From contig NC_045140.1 in assembly GCF_008831285.2 (NCBI RefSeq), forward strand, positions 14,294,796-14,304,795: a stretch of DNA of 10,000 bases, in the 5' to 3' direction. This stretch comes from Nymphaea colorata (Eukaryota > Streptophyta > Magnoliopsida > Nymphaeales > Nymphaeaceae). The notes under the pieces were generated by a model. That model saw only the letters and a list, made by a program, of their open reading frames with translations. It searched no databases and was not told the DNA's origin. A program made the translations under genes and the position numbers. Shown piece after piece: positions 6,643 to 10,000 of this stretch (position 1 is the first letter of the stretch; every line of letters starts with the position of its first letter).

Positions 6643-7182
6643 GAGCTACGCACCCGTGAGGAAGTCCTTGACTCCCTCAAGCAAAACATTGCCAAAGCCC
6701 AGAACAGGATGAGACAGGTCTACAACAAAGGGCGAAAAGATCGAGAATTCGAAGTGGGTGATTACGTGTGGTTGAAGAGGTTGCCCCTCAAACAACGATC
6801 GTTAATGGGCCAACCCTATTCTAAGCTATTACCAAGGTATTATGGACCGTTTCCGGTATTACAAAAAGTAGGAAAGGCAGCATATCGACTGGGACTTCCG
6901 CGGGAAGCAATGGTGCACCCAGTTTTCCATATCACCAGGCTCAAGCCTCATCATGGTGATATTCCTACAATGATCGAGCAGATACCGGAACAGGACAACT
7001 TGCCCACTCCCTATCGTATACTCAAACATAGATATGTCCAAAGACAAGGGAGAACACGGCATGAGGTATTAGTGGAATGGGAGGGACCTGACAGAGGAAC
7101 CTCTTGGGAAGAGTTTGGGTCAGTGGCTCATCGCTTTCCCTCCTCTAGCGCTCGAGGACAAGCGCATTCTAGGGAGGGGGAA
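6628..7182 (+). pseudogene. pol: Integrase C-terminal GPY/F domain and chromodomain (pol fragment)
   Basis: This is the tail of Pol, back in frame 1 after the sixth shift. The ATG at 6709 is only the first Met inside it, not a real start. EVGDYVWLKRLPL and the GPY/F motif (YYGPFPVLQKVG, GPF at 6844-6852) followed by HPVFHITRLKPH (6916 on) mark the DNA-binding C-terminal domain. The chromodomain spans about 7012-7140, with VLVEWEG (Trp 7078) and TSWEEF (Trp 7105); the N-terminal aromatic of the methyl-lysine cage is not evident, as in group II chromodomains. Chromodomains target chromoviruses to marked chromatin. The frame continues past the polypurine tract into the LTR. Confidence 0.9.
7171..7182 (+). 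other. Polypurine tract
   Basis: AGGGAGGGGGAA is an unbroken purine run two bases before the TG that opens the 3' LTR, the normal place for the plus-strand primer. It also encodes the end of the pol frame. Confidence 0.93.
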
Positions 7183-7584
7183 TCTGTTACGGACCAACTT
7201 GTAGGTCCAGACCCAACTCGGCGTGATCAGGCCGAAACCAGTCGGTCAAGACGAAAGGCCTCGGATTTGTGGACACAGGCGCTAAGGCAGCACGAAGAAA
7301 GTCCAAGCGAGGCTAAGTCAGCACTCGAGCCAGTTGCAGCGGGCGGCGTGGGAGGAGCAACTAGGTCCGAAAGAGTGCTCAAACCAGGTGGAACTCAAGA
7401 CGTTCTAGAACCTATTGCGAGGCTCACCGAGCTTGATCAGGTAACCGAGCGTGAGTCCAAATTCCCCGAACGCTTGAGCCTATCTAAAGCCGAGAGGCTT
7501 AGGTTCAGGTCCGAGTCAATCGGACTTGACCCGTGCTCGAATTCCGAAGTGTGGGCGGTAACCCACACGAGGTCCCCGCCCTAA
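7183..7584 (+). other. Pol frame continuing 133 codons into the 3' LTR
   Basis: The chromodomain frame has no stop at the polypurine tract and stays open to TAA 7582-7584, giving 133 extra codons rich in Arg, Ser, Glu and Ala with no recognised domain. Chromovirus Pol normally ends close to the polypurine tract, so this is either a lineage-specific C-terminal tail encoded by U3 or a chance open stretch in GC-rich sequence. Confidence 0.4.
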
Positions 7585-7779
7585 GTCCACAAGACTTAGG
7601 GACTTTAGCTTTGATTTTCGAGTTGGGCGCTAGGCCCGGTTAGGTTGCGTCATCTATTTCATGTCAACGTCAGTTTTGAAGTAGAGACCTAGCAAGGCGG
7701 GTTGTGCCTTGCGCATTTTTGACATTAGACTAAGTAGCGAGCTAGGTTAACATGTAATTAGGGCTCGCATTATGTTTAG

Positions 7780-7787
7780 TATATATT
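7780..7787 (+). promoter_or_regulatory. Candidate LTR TATA box
   Basis: TATATATT sits in an AT-rich island about 595 bases into the LTR. About 65 bases further on begins a CT-rich stretch (CTCTCTCTCTCCT at 7848-7860 and onwards to about 7945) that looks like a plant 5' untranslated leader. A start site near 7810-7820 would place U3 at about 630 bases. This is the best promoter candidate in view; the start site cannot be proved from sequence. Confidence 0.5.
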
Positions 7788-7845
7788 CTGTAAACTCAAT
7801 GTACAATGGATCGAAAAATTAATCAAAGATTGGCATTTGGTGTGG

Positions 7846-7945
7846 CACTCTCTCTCTCCTCGCACGAGGCTTCTCCCCTCTCGTCTCCCACCTTGTTCAA
7901 CCCGAGAACCAGGCGTCTTCTCCCCCTCGCGTCCTCTACCTCCAC
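7846..7945 (+). repeat. CT-rich tract
   Basis: Pyrimidine-rich sequence opening with a (CT)n run at 7848-7860 and continuing with CTCC/CTTC words. Such tracts are common just downstream of plant transcription start sites. Confidence 0.5.
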
Positions 7946-8054
7946 GGCGCTTCCGAATCCAGAAATTCCTTGAAGAGCCGCCGTCCGAGACATAGGCATA
8001 AGGAAGAAGGCATCGGCGGATCTCCACCACCGGCGGCGATCCCTCCCTTGTCAC

Positions 8055-8060
8055 GTAAGT
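8055..8060 (+). other. Splice-donor-like GTAAGT (first)
   Basis: CAC/GTAAGT matches the plant 5' splice-site consensus from the first intron base. It lies about 240 bases after the presumed start site, at the end of a CT-rich leader-like stretch, followed by T-rich sequence. No acceptor can be assigned with confidence. Confidence 0.35.
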
Positions 8061-8789
8061 ACCCCCTTTCGAGCTTTTTCAAAGTTCTGAAATCGGTGCC
8101 TTTGCCCTGATCACGAGGGTACTGTGAGGCCGATTCCAGCATAGGGAAGATTGAAGGCGACGGATCTACCGCCGGCTTCAATTCGACACCGAAGAGGAGA
8201 CGAATTTCGATCTCTCTCTCGCTGCCCGATTGCTGCATTCTGCCTTAGAACACAGGGCGTCTTCACTCGGTTCCTCCCTCGGCATACCCGAAGAGGGGAA
8301 TCAAATTTGGGCGTTTTCTGTTCTAATCAGAAATTGCAGATCGCGTCGCGGGATTGGAATCAGACGTTTGATCCCTAGTAGGAGTTGGCCGGATTAGAAA
8401 GACAAATCGATAAGAAAATTACAATTTCTAGCGGCCTGTTCTCCCTTTTGATCTGTCGACCAGAGGCTCAAAAGTTAAGAAATCTCGCTCTCTGGTCGAG
8501 ATCTGAAGAAGAGGAGTGATCCCCGTGAATCGCCCAGAAAAGAGCTTTCTAATATCAAAAAGGGGCGAATTCTGTCGGCTGGATCTCGAGATAGAATCTC
8601 GCCGGAAAATTGCTTGAATCCGGCCATCGCTGCTAATTCCGGTGGTCGCCATTGATTCCGGCGTTAGGGACCGAATTGCCCTCTTCCCTAGTGTTTTAAT
8701 TAAAATTTGAAGGGGTATACGGTCAAACTTCGGATCAGTTCTGGCCGCCGGCGTGAATGGAGTTCCGCTCCGTAGCATCTGCCATTCCG
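8061..8789. other. LTR interior without a supported gene
   Basis: Mixed-composition LTR sequence with TCGAGAT, ATCTCG and CCGG words. Short open frames on both strands (for example 8151-8378 plus, 8428-8808 minus) have no recognisable motif or start context. I see no domain, RNA gene or tandem repeat. Confidence 0.6.
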
Positions 8790-8795
8790 GTAAGT
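8790..8795 (+). other. Splice-donor-like GTAAGT (second)
   Basis: CCG/GTAAGT, a second strong donor-like hexamer in the same LTR and orientation, 735 bases after the first. Confidence 0.3.
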
Positions 8796-9363
8796 CCCCT
8801 CCGTTCATCTAGCCTTCGTTTCGACATCTGTCATCATCCAGCCGCCATCTGTGCCCTTGTCCCAGCTGCTGCCATCTGTCCCGATCCAGGATCAGCTCGC
8901 AATCAGCTGCTCCACCAATAGGAAGCAATCCGCAGCCGCCGCCCCCTTCCAGCTCCTCGCCATCTCCACCGCGTCAACCCTAACTCGCAAGGATCCTCAC
9001 GCGTTCATCTTGACACGTGTCGCAATCCAGCCAGCCTCCGCCACCTCACTCGCCACCTCACCTGCCAGCTCCCACCTGGTCCCGCATCTGCCACTTGTCC
9101 TCAGCCAGGCCCGCGAGATCCCCTTTCCTATTCCTTGGATCTTTCCTCCTTAGTTTAGGAAATCCTCCACCTCGCGCCACTTACCTATTCTTCCTCAGCC
9201 GTTTCCTCTTTCCCTCTTGATCTGATCCGCAGCAATCCTCCACCGTAGATCTGGTCCACGTGTCCCCATCTCAGCCTAGCCCATCCGAGCTACACGAGAG
9301 CGCCACCTGGCCCTTCGCCCCCAATCTCCTCTCCTTCCTTGTCGCATTTCTCCCTAACCCTTA
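8796..9363. other. C-rich LTR interior with repeated CATCTG words and G-boxes
   Basis: Strongly C-rich on the plus strand and poor in G runs. The word CATCTG recurs at 8825, 8846, 8873 and 9085, with another just upstream at 8776. G-box cores lie at 9014-9019 and 9257-9262. Two overlapping plus-strand open frames (8851-9153, 9017-9220) are proline- and serine-rich products of the base bias and are not supported as genes. Confidence 0.5.
9012..9021. promoter_or_regulatory. G-box palindrome GACACGTGTC
   Basis: A perfect 10-base palindrome around CACGTG (9014-9019). A further CACGTG is at 9257-9262, and the third in this LTR is at 9433-9438. Confidence 0.4.
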
Positions 9364-9430
9364 GGCGAGAATTCGAGCTCATTCCTAATAGCTAGCTTCT
9401 CTAGCTCTCTCTGTCGTGTCCGTCCGTCTT

Positions 9431-9440
9431 GCCACGTGGC
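9431..9440. promoter_or_regulatory. G-box palindrome GCCACGTGGC, 3' LTR copy
   Basis: Second LTR copy of the palindrome at 71-80, unchanged. Confidence 0.5.
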
Positions 9441-9475
9441 AAGCATCGGTGCATTCCCTGGGTAAGACCAGCCCA

Positions 9476-9857
9476 GTCAACCGAACCCACTAGGCAACCT
9501 CCTGCACCGAACCCGCACCTAGGCTAAACCTCTACCGAGCCAACCTAGTCGGCATTGACCCTTAGCCTTAGTCAACTAGGTCAGCTAGTCCACCAAGCCC
9601 ACTTCGTTGGTAGCCTCCCTTAGCGACTCGAGCCTACCTCGAGGACCCTTGACCTACTTGACCCGGACCCATTGACTCGGTCCATTTAGTCAACCACCTA
9701 GTTAGTGAACCTTCCGCACTTGGTCAACTTTGACCAGCACCGTGAGCTTAGGCTCGACCTTAACCTCCCTTACTGAACCAACCTATTAGCTAGGTCAACC
9801 CGTGACTGAACCTAAACCCTATTTGACTGAGCCTACCCTGACCCGAACCTGCTTGAC
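9476..9857. promoter_or_regulatory. TTGAC cluster, 3' LTR copy
   Basis: Counterpart of the block at 116-499. The single-base gaps between the copies miss the TTGAC/GTCAA cores, so the 12-copy array is kept. Confidence 0.45.
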
Positions 9858-10000
9858 AGACCTACCACCTAGTAGAGCCAGCCGAACCCAGCCAACCCAC
9901 CTTAGCTAGGATTAGGTTCAGCCGGCTCGCCGGCCCTTACAACGGCCCCTGCCTCTTCGTCGGCATCCACCGCGCCCGTGGCCGAGCCACATCCGGAGAT

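Larger units (their letters stand above)
1..10000 (+). mobile_element. Ty3/gypsy chromovirus LTR retrotransposon, Del/Tekay-like, both outer ends outside the window
   Basis: The order is partial 5' LTR, tRNA-iMet primer-binding site, leader, gag, protease, reverse transcriptase, RNase H, integrase, chromodomain, polypurine tract and partial 3' LTR. Integrase placed after RNase H defines Ty3/gypsy (Metaviridae), and the chromodomain after integrase defines the chromovirus branch. A single gag-pol frame and an LTR of about 3.86 kb point to the plant Del/Tekay lineage; that lineage call rests on architecture and remembered motifs, not on a tree. The near-identical direct repeat 1-647 / 9364-10000 is the LTR pair. 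Target-site duplications cannot be seen because both outer LTR ends are missing. Integrase is broken by six single-base losses, so the copy is non-autonomous as written. Confidence 0.97.
7185..10000 (+). repeat. 3' LTR, 5' portion
   Basis: Starts with TGTTACGG directly after the polypurine tract; TGTTA is the inverted complement of TAACA at 1680-1684. The part 9364-10000 matches 1-647 of the 5' LTR with one substitution (A386 versus G) and ten single-base gaps, all missing from this copy. The part 7185-9363 has no counterpart in the window because the 5' LTR start is cut off. The remainder, about 1.04 kb, should follow the right edge. Confidence 0.95.

Noticed and set aside
7846-9363. Possible captured host gene (CT-rich leader, GTAAGT donors)
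   Set aside because: It lies inside the LTR boundaries set by TGTTA/TAACA, primer site and polypurine tract, and contains no exon with a recognisable protein. The features are better read as LTR promoter and leader. Capture cannot be fully excluded without the complete 5' LTR.
1-10000. A new defence or metabolic gene system
   Set aside because: Every coding segment with recognisable motifs belongs to one LTR retrotransposon; nothing supports another system.

Overview
The window is occupied almost entirely by one long-terminal-repeat retrotransposon of the Ty3/gypsy superfamily, chromovirus branch, in the + orientation. This implies a plant nuclear genome: the primer-binding site matches the 3' end of plant initiator-methionine tRNA, and the single gag-pol frame, C-terminal chromodomain and very long LTRs fit the Del/Tekay type of plant chromovirus. 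The host species cannot be named from the sequence. I see no host gene, CRISPR array, tRNA/rRNA gene or prokaryotic system.

Layout: 1-1684 is the 3' part of the 5' LTR (its start lies left of the window). The primer-binding site is at 1687-1698, followed by a non-coding leader of about 610 bp with a cluster of RNA hairpins (1931-2090). Gag, protease, reverse transcriptase and RNase H form one clean frame from ATG 2311. Integrase begins near 5905, but six single-base losses between about 6024 and 6627 break it, so the frame ends at TGA 6151-6153. The integrase C-terminal domain and chromodomain are readable again at 6628-7182. The polypurine tract is at 7171-7182, and the 3' LTR starts at 7185 and runs off the right edge. 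The LTR ends are fixed by TGTTA at 7185 and TAACA at 1680-1684. Because 9364-10000 repeats 1-647, a full LTR is calculated as about 3.86 kb and the element as at least 11 kb. The shared LTR segment differs by one substitution and ten single-base gaps, all in the right-hand copy.

How it would work: an LTR promoter (best TATA candidate 7780-7787 in the 3' copy) drives genomic RNA, initiator tRNA primes minus-strand synthesis, the polypurine tract primes the plus strand, Gag forms the particle, and integrase plus chromodomain insert the copy into chromatin. As written, this copy cannot make full-length integrase. The same deletion-only pattern in the LTR comparison suggests that at least part of the damage is base-calling or consensus error. 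The most notable non-coding signals are two leader hairpins with the same bulge and loop but different stems, a 12-copy W-box-like TTGAC cluster, palindromic G-boxes, and two strong splice-donor-like sites in the LTR.
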